A DNA stretch of 64,000 nt from CAJBNH01 sp964447285 (GTDB lineage: Bacteria; Myxococcota_A; UBA9042), in assembly GCA_964447285.1 (NCBI GenBank), contig CAYURO010000007.1, positions 117,626 to 181,625 of the forward strand, read 5' to 3'. Positions 1 to 7,855 of the stretch are shown piece by piece. Under the pieces are notes generated by a model, which searched no databases, was not told the DNA's origin, and saw only the letters and a program-made list of their open reading frames with translations. Within the stretch, counting starts at the first letter, position 1, and each line of letters opens with the position of its first letter. Made by a program: the position numbers and the translations under genes.

Positions 1-165
1 GTCAGCGCCGTCCTTGCCGGGATCGCCTTGGCCACCCTGGAGGCCGGTTTCACCCGTCGCGCCCGTCGATCCCTGGGTACCGTTCTTGCCCGCGGCACCC
101 TCGCAGCCCACGGCAACAAGCGCCAAAACGGCAAGCATCACAGTCGCTTTCAGAAAGTTCGTCAT
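1..165 (-). CDS. Collagen-like repeat lipoprotein, 5' part only
   Basis: The minus-strand frame starts at ATG 165-163 and runs off the left edge, giving 55 residues. A purine-rich RBS (GGGGGAG) lies 9 bases upstream of the ATG. The N-terminus is a short signal peptide ending in a lipobox (LVAVGC, Cys at residue 21). It is followed at once by Gly-X-Y triplets (GATGETGLQ, GDPGKDGAD), as in bacterial collagen-like proteins. Expected location is lipid-anchored on the outer membrane or periplasmic face. Total length and C-terminal domain are not visible. It is divergent from the radical SAM gene to the right. Confidence 0.8.
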   Translation of the reverse strand, partial: MTNFLKATVMLAVLALVAVGCEGAAGKNGTQGSTGATGETGLQGGQGDPGKDGAD

Positions 166-327
166 ATGAATGGCTCCCCCGCGCAAGCTGCCAAGGCCGC
201 GCCGTGTACGCGCGTGACGTCCTGCAATCCGCGTGCCAAAGAGGCCTTGCGTGTGCCATTCCTTGCCAATTGGACTGGACCTTCCTACCGTCATGCCCGC
301 GCGCGGGGATTCCCGCTTGGTGCCGCC

Positions 328-1524
328 TTGATCGTTGCCTTCCCCGAAACTCCGGCCGGTCCGGTCCACCTCTCGTTGAAGCCCGGGTCGCTGACGGCGG
401 CGCTGGGGCGGCATCGGGTCGACACGTGGGACGCGGCCGGGCGCTGGCTGGGAGGCATTCGCGACGGCCGCTATTACCGGCGCGGTCTGGACCATCGGAT
501 GGTGGGGGGGCTGGTCGGGACACGTCCGGCGCGGCGGGTCCTGCGCGAAGCGGCCGACCAGGTGCTGGCGCGGGTTCAGCGTGAGACGGCTGCGCTGCTG
601 GACGATCTGCGAACACGCGCCCCTGCCTCAGGGACCCTTCCGGCACTGCGAGAGGCTGCGGAGCACTTTCTAGCCTTCGCTGCGACCCAAGGCCCAGCCG
701 AGCACGCGGCCGATGCCGCTCGCTTTGAGGCGCTGTATGGAGGGCCCGTACCCGCAGTACCCGGAGAGCTGTACCGGGTCATCTACCTGCAATCGACCCG
801 TGGCTGCGCGTGGAACCGCTGCAGTTACTGCACGTTGTATGCGAATGTCCCGACTTCGCTTCGCAAGGGTTTGGCGTGGGCCCAGCACCTGGATGACGTT
901 GCGCGCTACTTTGGACCTGCCCTTGAGATGCGACGCACCGCGTTTCTGGGCGATGCCGACGCGTTTCTGCCGCCGCAAGCGGTGCTTCTTGACCAGCTGA
1001 GGGCGATCCCAGCGCGGTTTCAAGTGGCGGCCGTCGACGCCTTCGGTGCTCCAGACTCGGTTCTGCGGCGTCAGGTCGGAGATCTGGTAGAGCTTCGCAG
1101 CTCCGGATTGCGGCGGGTCTATCTGGGGCTGGAGAGCGGGTGCATCGGGCTTCGGGAGACGCTGAGCCGGCGCGAACCGCTGCAGGATGTACGGGATGCC
1201 GTGCAGCGCTTGGCCGAAGCGGGACTGTCGGTGGGGCTGACTGTGCTGGTGGGTGTCGGCGGAAGGGCGTGGGCGGACAGGCACTTGCATGACACGATCG
1301 AGGTTCTGCGCGGAATGCCGCTGGGCATCCACGACGTGGTCAGCTTGTCGCCCTACCGCCCCTTTGGGGGAGAGGAGGGTGCAGGGGAACGCGGAGGGCC
1401 AGCCGCCCTGCCCTTGGATGAGGCGGAGGGAGAACTCGACAAGTTCAAGCGCGCCTTGGACGCCGTGTGGCCTTCCGGTGGTCCCCGAGCCGCACCGTAT
1501 GACTTGGATGCGTTCGTCTGTTGA
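328..1524 (+). CDS. Radical SAM protein with CX4CX2C cluster motif
   Basis: About 398 residues if it starts at TTG 328. The frame is open further upstream (ATG 166, GTG 253), so the start is uncertain; I chose 328 because the more upstream sequence overlaps the leader of the divergent lipoprotein gene and looks non-coding. The [4Fe-4S] motif is RGCAWNRCSYC (Cys160, Cys165, Cys168), with CX4CX2C spacing like the COG1032-type proteins that carry GCPxNRCxFC. The YYRRGLD segment before it and the later LGLESG and GLTVLVGVGG strands fit a radical SAM barrel. Family substrates are mostly unknown, so no reaction is assigned. It is followed 83 bp later by the Crp/Fnr gene. Confidence 0.8.
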   Translation: MIVAFPETPAGPVHLSLKPGSLTAALGRHRVDTWDAAGRWLGGIRDGRYYRRGLDHRMVGGLVGTRPARRVLREAADQVLARVQRETAALLDDLRTRAPASGTLPALREAAEHFLAFAATQGPAEHAADAARFEALYGGPVPAVPGELYRVIYLQSTRGCAWNRCSYCTLYANVPTSLRKGLAWAQHLDDVARYFGPALEMRRTAFLGDADAFLPPQAVLLDQLRAIPARFQVAAVDAFGAPDSVLRRQVGDLVELRSSGLRRVYLGLESGCIGLRETLSRREPLQDVRDAVQRLAEAGLSVGLTVLVGVGGRAWADRHLHDTIEVLRGMPLGIHDVVSLSPYRPFGGEEGAGERGGPAALPLDEAEGELDKFKRALDAVWPSGGPRAAPYDLDAFVC

Positions 1525-1546
1525 ACAAGTTGCGTGCGATCAGACG

Positions 1547-1560
1547 TTGACCTGGATCAC
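1547..1560 (+). promoter_or_regulatory. FNR-like operator upstream of the Crp/Fnr regulator
   Basis: TTGAC-CTGG-ATCAC matches the FNR-box consensus TTGAT-N4-ATCAA at 8 of 10 half-site positions. It ends 47 bp before the ATG of the Crp/Fnr-family gene and its left half could double as a -35 hexamer (TTGACC), with CATAGT about 19 bp further on. This is the expected place for an autoregulatory site. Binding by the local regulator is inference. Confidence 0.5.
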
Positions 1561-1607
1561 ATTCCCTGCGACATAGTGCTTCGCCCTGCCTCAAGGAAGA
1601 TCCGCGT

Positions 1608-2285
1608 ATGCCCACGCTTTGCCCCGTCTGCGAAAAGAAGATTCACCTGAGGCCGAGCTGCTCGACCTGCAACGGTCGGCCCGCAAACCAGCTGAATATC
1701 CAACGTCACAGCACCCTGTACTTGGAGGGCGACGTCGCCGATGCGGTGTTCACGGCGGTCGACGGCTTTCTTCAAGAGACGCGAACCCTGCCGGATGGTC
1801 GCAGTCAGGGCATCCGCTTGATCAAGCCCGGCGACCTCATCGGAACCGAAGCGTTGTCGCACGGCGTCTACCAGGGCACCGTCGAGGCGGTCACGCACGC
1901 GCGCGTGTGCCGGATTCCCGTGCAGGCCGTGCTGGATCGCATCCGCGGCACTCCGGAGCAAGGGGTGGCGGTGGTGAGGGCGTTAAGCGAGGAAGCGACT
2001 TCCCTGCGCCGTTCCGTGCTGCTGGTCGGCGCGATGACCGCTGAGGAGCGGGTTCGCGCCCTGCTGCTCGACCTGACCGACCGCGCCGATCCGGGCTCGT
2101 GGACGCGACTGCCGATCACACGGCAGGAGCTTGCCGATCTGGTGGGTCTGGCCCCCGCCACCGTGTCTCGCGTGGTGCAACGGCTCGCGCGGGCCGGCCT
2201 TGTGACCGTGCGCGGCCGGTGGATATGCAAGGGGATCCCTTCGCGACCCATTCCCCGCGCCTCCTCCGCCGCGACGCGCTCCTGA
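1608..2285 (+). CDS. Crp/Fnr-family transcription regulator with four N-terminal cysteines
   Basis: 225 residues; ATG preceded by an AAGGAAG RBS. The first 21 residues hold Cys5, Cys8, Cys18 and Cys21 (CPVC...CSTC), which could bind a [4Fe-4S] cluster or Zn. A cNMP-binding-type beta-roll follows (about 30-130), then a dimer helix and a C-terminal winged helix (about 165-210) with recognition helix APATVSRVVQ. The S-R pair matches the FNR contact positions, but the FNR Glu is replaced by Ala. An FNR-like palindrome sits just upstream, suggesting autoregulation. The next gene begins 33 bp downstream on the same strand and is probably co-transcribed. Whether it senses oxygen, NO, or a nucleotide cannot be told. 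Confidence 0.88.
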   Translation: MPTLCPVCEKKIHLRPSCSTCNGRPANQLNIQRHSTLYLEGDVADAVFTAVDGFLQETRTLPDGRSQGIRLIKPGDLIGTEALSHGVYQGTVEAVTHARVCRIPVQAVLDRIRGTPEQGVAVVRALSEEATSLRRSVLLVGAMTAEERVRALLLDLTDRADPGSWTRLPITRQELADLVGLAPATVSRVVQRLARAGLVTVRGRWICKGIPSRPIPRASSAATRS

Positions 2286-2318
2286 CCGCCTCGCCCGCCT
2301 TCCCCAAAAAGGGGTTCC

Positions 2319-3839
2319 ATGACCCTGCGCAGCCCTCCGGTGCCCGTCCAGACCGTTTCTCTACAGCGGCTGCGGTTGGACGCGCTCGTCCCGTTCCAGC
2401 GCCGCCGTGTCGATGGACTGTGGCTGCTGACAACGGATTTCGGCGACCACGCGTTCGTGGATGACGACGAACTGGCGCGCGTGCTCGAGGGGCGGGTGAC
2501 ACCGGGCGAGGAGCTGCACGCCCGCTTGGCGAAGAGCCATTTTTGGATCGACGGACTGGACCGCGAGCTGCTGACGGAGCGTGTGCGGCACAAGCAGCGC
2601 TTCCTGGCCCACGGGCCGAACTTGCACATTCTGGTCGTGACCCTGCGCTGCAACCACACCTGTCAGTACTGCCATGCGTCGCGTGCGAGGATGGACGCCG
2701 TCGAGACCGACATGTCGATCGAGACCGCTGAGCGGTCGGTGGATTTCGCGTTCGAGACGACGTCGCCCTCATTGACGATCGAATTTCAGGGCGGCGAGCC
2801 GCTGGTCAACTGGCCGGTCGTGGAACACGTGATCGAGTACGCGCGGCAGAAGAACGCCATCGCCGGCAAGTCGCTGATGTTCGCACTGGTGACGAACCTG
2901 AGCTTGATGGATGAGGAGAAGCTGGCGTGGCTGCTGGACCGTCAGGTGCAGATCTGCACCAGCCTGGACGGTCCCGCAATCCTGCACGACGGCGTGCGGG
3001 TGTGGAAGGAAGGCGCGTCGCACGAGACTACGGTGCGCTGGATCCGCCGCATCAACGACGCGTACGGACAGCGGGGGCTGGACCCGACGCTGTACCGGGT
3101 CGAGGCGCTGCCCACCGTGACCCGCCTGTCACTGCCGCACGCCAAGGCGCTGGTCGATGCGTACGTCTCCGTCGGCTGTCGCGGCATCTTCCTGCGGCAC
3201 TTGGACCCCTTCGGTTTCGCCAGCGTCGCTCGCGAGCGGTTGGGCTACGACATGAGCGAATTCCTTGCGTTCTATCGCGAGGCGTTCGACCACGTCGTCG
3301 AGCTGAACCGCAGCGGGGTGGATTTCGTCGAACGCACGGCGGCCGTGTTCCTGGGCAAGATCTTGGGCCACGACGAGCCGAATTTTCTGGACATCCGCTC
3401 GCCTTGCGGTGCGGGTATCGGGCAGGTCGCGTACAACCACGACGGGCGACTGTTCACTTGCGACGAGGGCCGCATGGTCGATCGCAAGGGCGACGCCACG
3501 TTCCAGATCGGCAGAGTCGGCCACGACCGGTACCGCGACGTCGTCTCAGGCCCCGTCGTGCGCGCCATGACGCTTGCGTCGACGCTGGACGGACAGCCCG
3601 GCTGCGCCACCTGCACCTACAAGCCATGGTGTGGCGTTTGTCCCGTCCACAACTACGGCGAACAAGGCAGCCTGCACGGACGGATGGCAGACTCGACATG
3701 GTGCAAAAAACACATGGGCATCCTGGACTTCCTGATGATGCGCATCCACCACGCTGACGCATTCGAGCGTGAGTTGTTCCTGCGCTGGGCGTCGCCTCGC
3801 GAACAGCCGCACTACGTCCAACCCCGCGGTCCTTTCTGA
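2319..3839 (+). CDS. Radical SAM/SPASM maturase, HxsB-like
   Basis: 506 residues. Residues 20-100 form a PqqD/RRE-like lead-in (LLTTDFGDHAFVDDDEL). The radical SAM core has CNHTCQYC (Cys111, Cys115, Cys118, the canonical CX3CX2C) and the EFQGGEPL strand typical of peptide maturases. The C-terminal SPASM region carries further Cys clusters (about 362-378 and CATC...CGVCP near 428-440), expected to bind auxiliary [4Fe-4S] clusters. Overall order and motifs resemble HxsB of His-Xaa-Ser peptide systems, which modify a ribosomal peptide. No HxsC, HxsD or HxsA partner is visible in the window. Probably in one operon with the upstream Crp/Fnr gene. Confidence 0.85.
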   Translation: MTLRSPPVPVQTVSLQRLRLDALVPFQRRRVDGLWLLTTDFGDHAFVDDDELARVLEGRVTPGEELHARLAKSHFWIDGLDRELLTERVRHKQRFLAHGPNLHILVVTLRCNHTCQYCHASRARMDAVETDMSIETAERSVDFAFETTSPSLTIEFQGGEPLVNWPVVEHVIEYARQKNAIAGKSLMFALVTNLSLMDEEKLAWLLDRQVQICTSLDGPAILHDGVRVWKEGASHETTVRWIRRINDAYGQRGLDPTLYRVEALPTVTRLSLPHAKALVDAYVSVGCRGIFLRHLDPFGFASVARERLGYDMSEFLAFYREAFDHVVELNRSGVDFVERTAAVFLGKILGHDEPNFLDIRSPCGAGIGQVAYNHDGRLFTCDEGRMVDRKGDATFQIGRVGHDRYRDVVSGPVVRAMTLASTLDGQPGCATCTYKPWCGVCPVHNYGEQGSLHGRMADSTWCKKHMGILDFLMMRIHHADAFERELFLRWASPREQPHYVQPRGPF

Positions 3840-3867
3840 CCGCTGCGGAAAATGCGCCGGTGGGGGG

Positions 3868-3897
3868 CTGACAGCCGCACTTCGCGCACCCTAGACT
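3868..3897 (+). promoter_or_regulatory. Candidate promoter ending at the ATG of the next gene
   Basis: CTGACA (3868-3873), 18-bp spacer, TAGACT (3892-3897). The ATG is at 3904, seven bases after the -10, and no Shine-Dalgarno is visible. If used, transcription would start at or next to the start codon, giving a leaderless mRNA. Confidence 0.4.
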
Positions 3898-3903
3898 TGG
3901 CCC

Positions 3904-4647
3904 ATGCACGTTCCCCCACGCTCGCCCCGCGCCCTTCACGTCTCCGAAGAACTCCGCCGCCTGCTGGCCGGGTTTCGAGGTCGCGAGTATGCCCGTCTGG
4001 AACGCACCCAACGCGACGACCCGGACGAGGTAGATACCCATGAGTCTGAGGACTTACATGGTCCTGCCTGCATCGAGTTGGACGAGTTGCTTCGCGTCGA
4101 GGAGGAGTTGGGCACCGCACTACCAGACGACGTGCTGGCCGTTTTTGCTGCCCGCCTGCCGGCCTTGCAGAAGTGGCGGTCGCTTGGCTTTGACCAGATC
4201 GTTGCGAACACGCAGCGGGCGTGGACTGACCATGGGATGGCGCGCCGCTTGGTCGCACTGGCTGTTCGCCCTGAGCCCGGCGACCGCACGACGTTCATCG
4301 CGATGGATCGCACAGTGCCGGGTGACCCCGTCGAGATCGAGCTGCTGACGTACTTGGGCACCGAACGGATGGCCGCCGACAAGGTGACGCTGTTCTATTG
4401 GGTGCGGGACGTCTTCACGTATTTCCACGGCGAGGCGGCGATCGTCGATGCCTTGTCCTCTTCCGGCAAGGGTTCATTCAAGCCAACACTGGTCGGACCC
4501 GCCCAGCCGACGGCACGCGTGCACCACGACCGGTTTGGCGATGGCGACGTCGTGGCCGACCGCGGCGACAAGGTCGAAGTGGAGTTCCCGGAGTTCGGCC
4601 GCAAGGTGCTTTTGCGCCAGGCCGTGCGATTCCTGAATCCGGACTGA
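3904..4647 (+). CDS. Unknown protein with SUKH-like and UvrD-C-terminal Tudor-like segments
   Basis: 247 residues, ATG with no visible RBS but a promoter-like -10 seven bases upstream. The middle part (about 50-100, ELDELLRVEEELGTALPDDV...) has the look of SMI1/KNR4 (SUKH) proteins. The last 45 residues (HDRFGDGDVV...KVEVEFPEFGRKVLL) closely follow the pattern of the small Tudor-like domain at the C-terminus of UvrD/PcrA helicases (HxxFGxGxV...VxFxxxGxK.L). No catalytic motif is seen. The fusion suggests a binding or adaptor role, perhaps with RNA polymerase or nucleic acid, but this is inference. It converges on pfkA with a 4-bp gap. Confidence 0.65.
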   Translation: MHVPPRSPRALHVSEELRRLLAGFRGREYARLERTQRDDPDEVDTHESEDLHGPACIELDELLRVEEELGTALPDDVLAVFAARLPALQKWRSLGFDQIVANTQRAWTDHGMARRLVALAVRPEPGDRTTFIAMDRTVPGDPVEIELLTYLGTERMAADKVTLFYWVRDVFTYFHGEAAIVDALSSSGKGSFKPTLVGPAQPTARVHHDRFGDGDVVADRGDKVEVEFPEFGRKVLLRQAVRFLNPD

Positions 4648-4651
4648 CGGT

Positions 4652-5752
4652 TCAGTCGCCCAGCGCCACACCCAATGCCCGCGCCGTCTGGATGGTGTCG
4701 CAGTCCAGCGGCACGGTCTTCATGCGCTCGATCGCCTGAGTCAGTGGAATGGCCTTCACCGTCGGCGGGTCCAAGGCCACCATCACGTTGATCTTTCCCT
4801 CCGCAAGGCAACGGACGGCCGCGGCGCCGAAGCGCAAGCCGAGCAACCGGTCGAAGGTCGAGGGGCTGCCGCCGCGCTGCAGGTGGCCCAGCACGATGCT
4901 GCGGGTCTCCTTGCCCGTTCGCGCCGCGATTTCCTTCGCCACGTACTCACCGATGCCGCCGAGCAGGATCTCGCGCCCCGCCTCCTTGGGGCCGCGGACC
5001 AGCATGTCCATGCCGGCGGGGTGGGCACCTTCGGCGCACACGACGATCGAGAAATGGCGACCAGCGGCCTCACGGCGCTGCACCTTGGCGCACACCTTGT
5101 CGATGTCGAACGGGATCTCGGGGATCAGGATGATGTCGGCCGAACCGGACAGGCCCGAGTTCATGGCGATCCAGCCGGCGTAACGCCCCATGACCTCGAC
5201 GATCATCACGCGCTCGTGCGCCTCGGCCGTCGAGTGCAGCTTGTCGATGGCGTCCGTGGCCGTGGCGACCGCGGTGTCGAAGCCAAACGTCATCACGGTG
5301 CCGGCCAGATCGTTGTCGATGGTCTTGGGTACCCCGATGATCGGAATGCCCTTTTCGATGAATTTCTGCGCGATCCGCAGAGAGCCGTCGCCGCCGATAC
5401 AGACGAGTGCGTCCAAGCCGCACTTGTGGAAGTTGGCGACCACTTCATCCGAGCGGTCGACCACGGAGACGGTGCCGTCAGCGGCCGTGACGGGAAACTC
5501 AAAGGGATTGCCCTTGTTGGCAGTGCCCAAGATGGTGCCGCCCAGGTGGGTAATGCCCCGCACCGCCTTGGCGTCCAGTCGCATCATGTCGTCCAGATCC
5601 AGCAGGCCGCGATAGCCATGGCGGATACCGTAGACCTCCCAGCCGCGCTCAAGGGCGGCCAGCGTGGTGGCACGGATGACGGCATTCAGGCCGGGGGCGT
5701 CGCCGCCGCCTGTGTTGATGGCAATGCGCTTGATTTTGGTTGCGTCGAACAT
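4652..5752 (-). CDS. pfkA: 6-phosphofructokinase, group III (mixed-type) signature
   Basis: 366 residues. Catalyses fructose-6-phosphate to fructose-1,6-bisphosphate in glycolysis. The N-terminal phosphate-binding loop (NTGGGDAPGLN, 13-23), the GGDGS motif (120-124) and PKTIDND (142-148) with the catalytic Asp are present, as is the MGRYAGW segment. Gly123 at the position equivalent to E. coli Gly104 predicts ATP rather than PPi use; Lys143 is the residue usually seen in PPi enzymes. The Gly/Lys pair is the group III ATP-PFK type known from actinomycetes. The start has a GAGG RBS. It stands alone between unrelated genes. Confidence 0.93.
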   Translation of the reverse strand: MFDATKIKRIAINTGGGDAPGLNAVIRATTLAALERGWEVYGIRHGYRGLLDLDDMMRLDAKAVRGITHLGGTILGTANKGNPFEFPVTAADGTVSVVDRSDEVVANFHKCGLDALVCIGGDGSLRIAQKFIEKGIPIIGVPKTIDNDLAGTVMTFGFDTAVATATDAIDKLHSTAEAHERVMIVEVMGRYAGWIAMNSGLSGSADIILIPEIPFDIDKVCAKVQRREAAGRHFSIVVCAEGAHPAGMDMLVRGPKEAGREILLGGIGEYVAKEIAARTGKETRSIVLGHLQRGGSPSTFDRLLGLRFGAAAVRCLAEGKINVMVALDPPTVKAIPLTQAIERMKTVPLDCDTIQTARALGVALGD

Positions 5753-5826
5753 GGGGGGAACCTCGATGCAAAGTGTGCGGCAAGCCTAGACCACACGAGC
5801 CGTTCGGGCCAGAGAACGTCGGACCG

Positions 5827-6588
5827 TCAGCCGCGCGGCCGCTCAGCACAGTGCAGCACGGCTACTCCGGCCAGCAGCGGAACCACCTCGAGCACCCGCA
5901 AGCCGCACGACGTCATCAGGTCCGCAAACGCCTGAGGGTCCGGGAAGTCCGCCGTCGACTCATGCAAGTACTTGTACTCGACGGGAGCGCCTGCGAGCAG
6001 CCCGCCCAACCACGGCACGACGCGGCCCATGTACAAACGGGCACCCCAGGCGATCGGGCCTCCACGCGGTTGACTGGTCTCGAGGACAACGACCCGAGCT
6101 CCGGGCTTCAGCACGCGCGCCATCTCGCGCAGGGCAGCGGCGCGGTCGGGAACGTTGCGGATGCCGAAACCGATCGTAATTCCGTCGAAGCTGGCGTCAT
6201 TGAACGGCAGCGCTTGGGCGTCGCCAGTCACCAACTCGATTCGGTCGACCAACGCCAGCCGAGCAACCTTCGCGCGGCCTACGGCCATCATGCCTTCAGA
6301 CGGGTCCAAGCCGACGACGTGAGCATCGGGCAGCTGTCGTGCAGCCACCACCGCCAAGTCGGCCGTGCCCGTCGCCAAGTCCAGAATGCGCGCGCCCTTT
6401 GGCGCATGGAGCATCCGAACGGCGCGCCGGCGCCAACCTTGGTCCACGCCAAACGTCATCCAGCGGTTCAACAAGTCGTAGCGGGCCGCGATGCGGTCGA
6501 ACATGGCGCCACTGCCACCCGCCACGCCGACCTGGGCCAGCGGCGCCCCGACCGGTGTCGCGGCCGGTGCCGGGAGCTTGTCAGTCAT
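5827..6588 (-). CDS. menG: Demethylmenaquinone methyltransferase (UbiE/MenG)
   Basis: 253 residues from ATG 6588, preceded by ACAGGAGAAG, an ideal RBS. The SAM-binding motif I is LDLATGTADLA, followed by VVGLDPSEGMM and the UbiE-type GDAQALPFND and FGIRNV segments, which together identify the UbiE/MenG family. It methylates the quinone ring in the last step of menaquinone (or a step of ubiquinone) synthesis. The start codon overlaps the stop of the HMG-CoA reductase gene (ATGA), so the two are translationally coupled and presumably linked through isoprenoid quinone supply. The frame is open further upstream but that part is the reductase gene in another frame. Confidence 0.92.
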   Translation of the reverse strand: MTDKLPAPAATPVGAPLAQVGVAGGSGAMFDRIAARYDLLNRWMTFGVDQGWRRRAVRMLHAPKGARILDLATGTADLAVVAARQLPDAHVVGLDPSEGMMAVGRAKVARLALVDRIELVTGDAQALPFNDASFDGITIGFGIRNVPDRAAALREMARVLKPGARVVVLETSQPRGGPIAWGARLYMGRVVPWLGGLLAGAPVEYKYLHESTADFPDPQAFADLMTSCGLRVLEVVPLLAGVAVLHCAERPRG

Positions 6589-7793
6589 CGCTTCTCCTGT
6601 CGGGCCGCATCCTGTGACAACGGGGTCTGCCCCTGCTTGCGCGCGTGCAACCGCATATGGCCTTGCTGGATGCCCTCGCCCGCAAGCGCCCGCAGTGCGG
6701 CGAGATTCGACGCCAGACCGACAGCGGCAAGAAGGCATGCGAGCATCCGGGCACCATCGACCCGGGCGAGCTCGAACGACGCGCGCACGCCCGGGTGCGC
6801 CCGCGTCGACCCTCCGACCGTGCCCACCGCAAGCGGCAGCGCAATCTCGCCGCAAATACCTGTTGGGGTGCGCCGCCAGACGGAGAGCGGCCGGTAGCCT
6901 TCACCCTGCCCTGCATACGCATGTGCGCCCGCTTCGATGGCCCGCCAGTCCTGCCCCAGCGCCAGAGCCGCGGCGTCGATCCCGTTCAGGATCCCCTTGT
7001 TGTGGGTCACCGCGCGAAACGGGTCCAGCTCAGCGAATCTGCTTGCCGAGACGATGCCGTCCGCCAGCTCTGCACTCCCCAGACTCTCGACGCTGACGTC
7101 ACCGTGCACCCGAACCATGCGTCTAAGCGGCAGGTTGGACAGGATCCGCAGCCCAATGCGACCGCCGACCCAACCCTGCACCTCAGGCGCCACCGCCTCG
7201 GCCACGGTATCGACCAGGTTGGCGCCCATCGCGTCGCCGACATCGACATACAGGTGAACGACAAGCATCCCCGACTCGGGGTCCAGCACCCGCACATCGG
7301 CATCGACGCAACCCCCGCCTCTCTCAACCATGCGCGGGATCGAGGCGTTGCCCAGCACCAGCAGCTCGTCTCGACGCGCACGAATTCGCTCGGCGGCTTG
7401 CTCGGGGTTGGGCACGCGGTCCAACTGCACCTGAGTCGTCTGGATCGACGGGGCCGCCTGACCGTGGAACCCACCGCTCGCCCGCACGAGTCTGGCCGCG
7501 TTCGACGCGCCCGCCACCACCGACGGTTCCTCGATCACCATGGGGACCAGATGGTCTCGCCCGTTGACCCGGAAGTTCAGCGCCACGGACAGTGGCAGGG
7601 CGAAGGTCGACACGACGTTCTCGGTCATCCGGTCGGCGACGTCGAACGGCAGTTGGCCGTCTTGCAGGGTCACAACAGCATCCGCGGACAGTCCGGCAGA
7701 GGCGGCCAACACGCCGCGTCGGGTCTCTCCGTCCTTGTCATAGAAGCCGGGATGGCGGCTGGTGTAGTCGGAACCGGGGGCTCGTGGGTTCAT
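6585..7793 (-). CDS. mvaA: HMG-CoA reductase, class II
   Basis: 402 residues from ATG 7793. It makes (or in class II enzymes sometimes degrades) mevalonate from HMG-CoA, feeding bacterial isoprenoid synthesis. Family landmarks are intact: VIEEPSVVAGASNAA with the catalytic Glu near 88, THNKGILNGIDA with the catalytic Lys, GQDWRAIEAGAHAYA with the catalytic Asp, and EGIQQGHMRLHAR with the C-terminal catalytic His. There is no membrane segment, as expected for class II. The open frame extends to 7940 but residues before MNPRAP look non-coding. The leader carries a terminator-like hairpin, and the stop overlaps the menG start. Confidence 0.93.
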   Translation of the reverse strand: MNPRAPGSDYTSRHPGFYDKDGETRRGVLAASAGLSADAVVTLQDGQLPFDVADRMTENVVSTFALPLSVALNFRVNGRDHLVPMVIEEPSVVAGASNAARLVRASGGFHGQAAPSIQTTQVQLDRVPNPEQAAERIRARRDELLVLGNASIPRMVERGGGCVDADVRVLDPESGMLVVHLYVDVGDAMGANLVDTVAEAVAPEVQGWVGGRIGLRILSNLPLRRMVRVHGDVSVESLGSAELADGIVSASRFAELDPFRAVTHNKGILNGIDAAALALGQDWRAIEAGAHAYAGQGEGYRPLSVWRRTPTGICGEIALPLAVGTVGGSTRAHPGVRASFELARVDGARMLACLLAAVGLASNLAALRALAGEGIQQGHMRLHARKQGQTPLSQDAARQEKR

Positions 7794-7826
7794 CGCGGGA
7801 GTTCCAGAACGGTCGATGCAAGAAAA

Positions 7827-7845
7827 TCCGCCCCAACAGGGCGGA
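7827..7845 (-). promoter_or_regulatory. Terminator-like hairpin in the mvaA leader
   Basis: TCCGCCC and GGGCGGA form a perfect 7-bp stem with a 5-base loop. On the minus strand the stem is followed by TTTTCTT, the shape of an intrinsic terminator. It lies 34 bp before the mvaA ATG and just after a possible mvaA promoter, so it could attenuate mvaA or block transcription entering from the divergent gene. No tandem leader peptide was found. Confidence 0.5.
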
Positions 7846-7855
7846 CGGGGACGGG

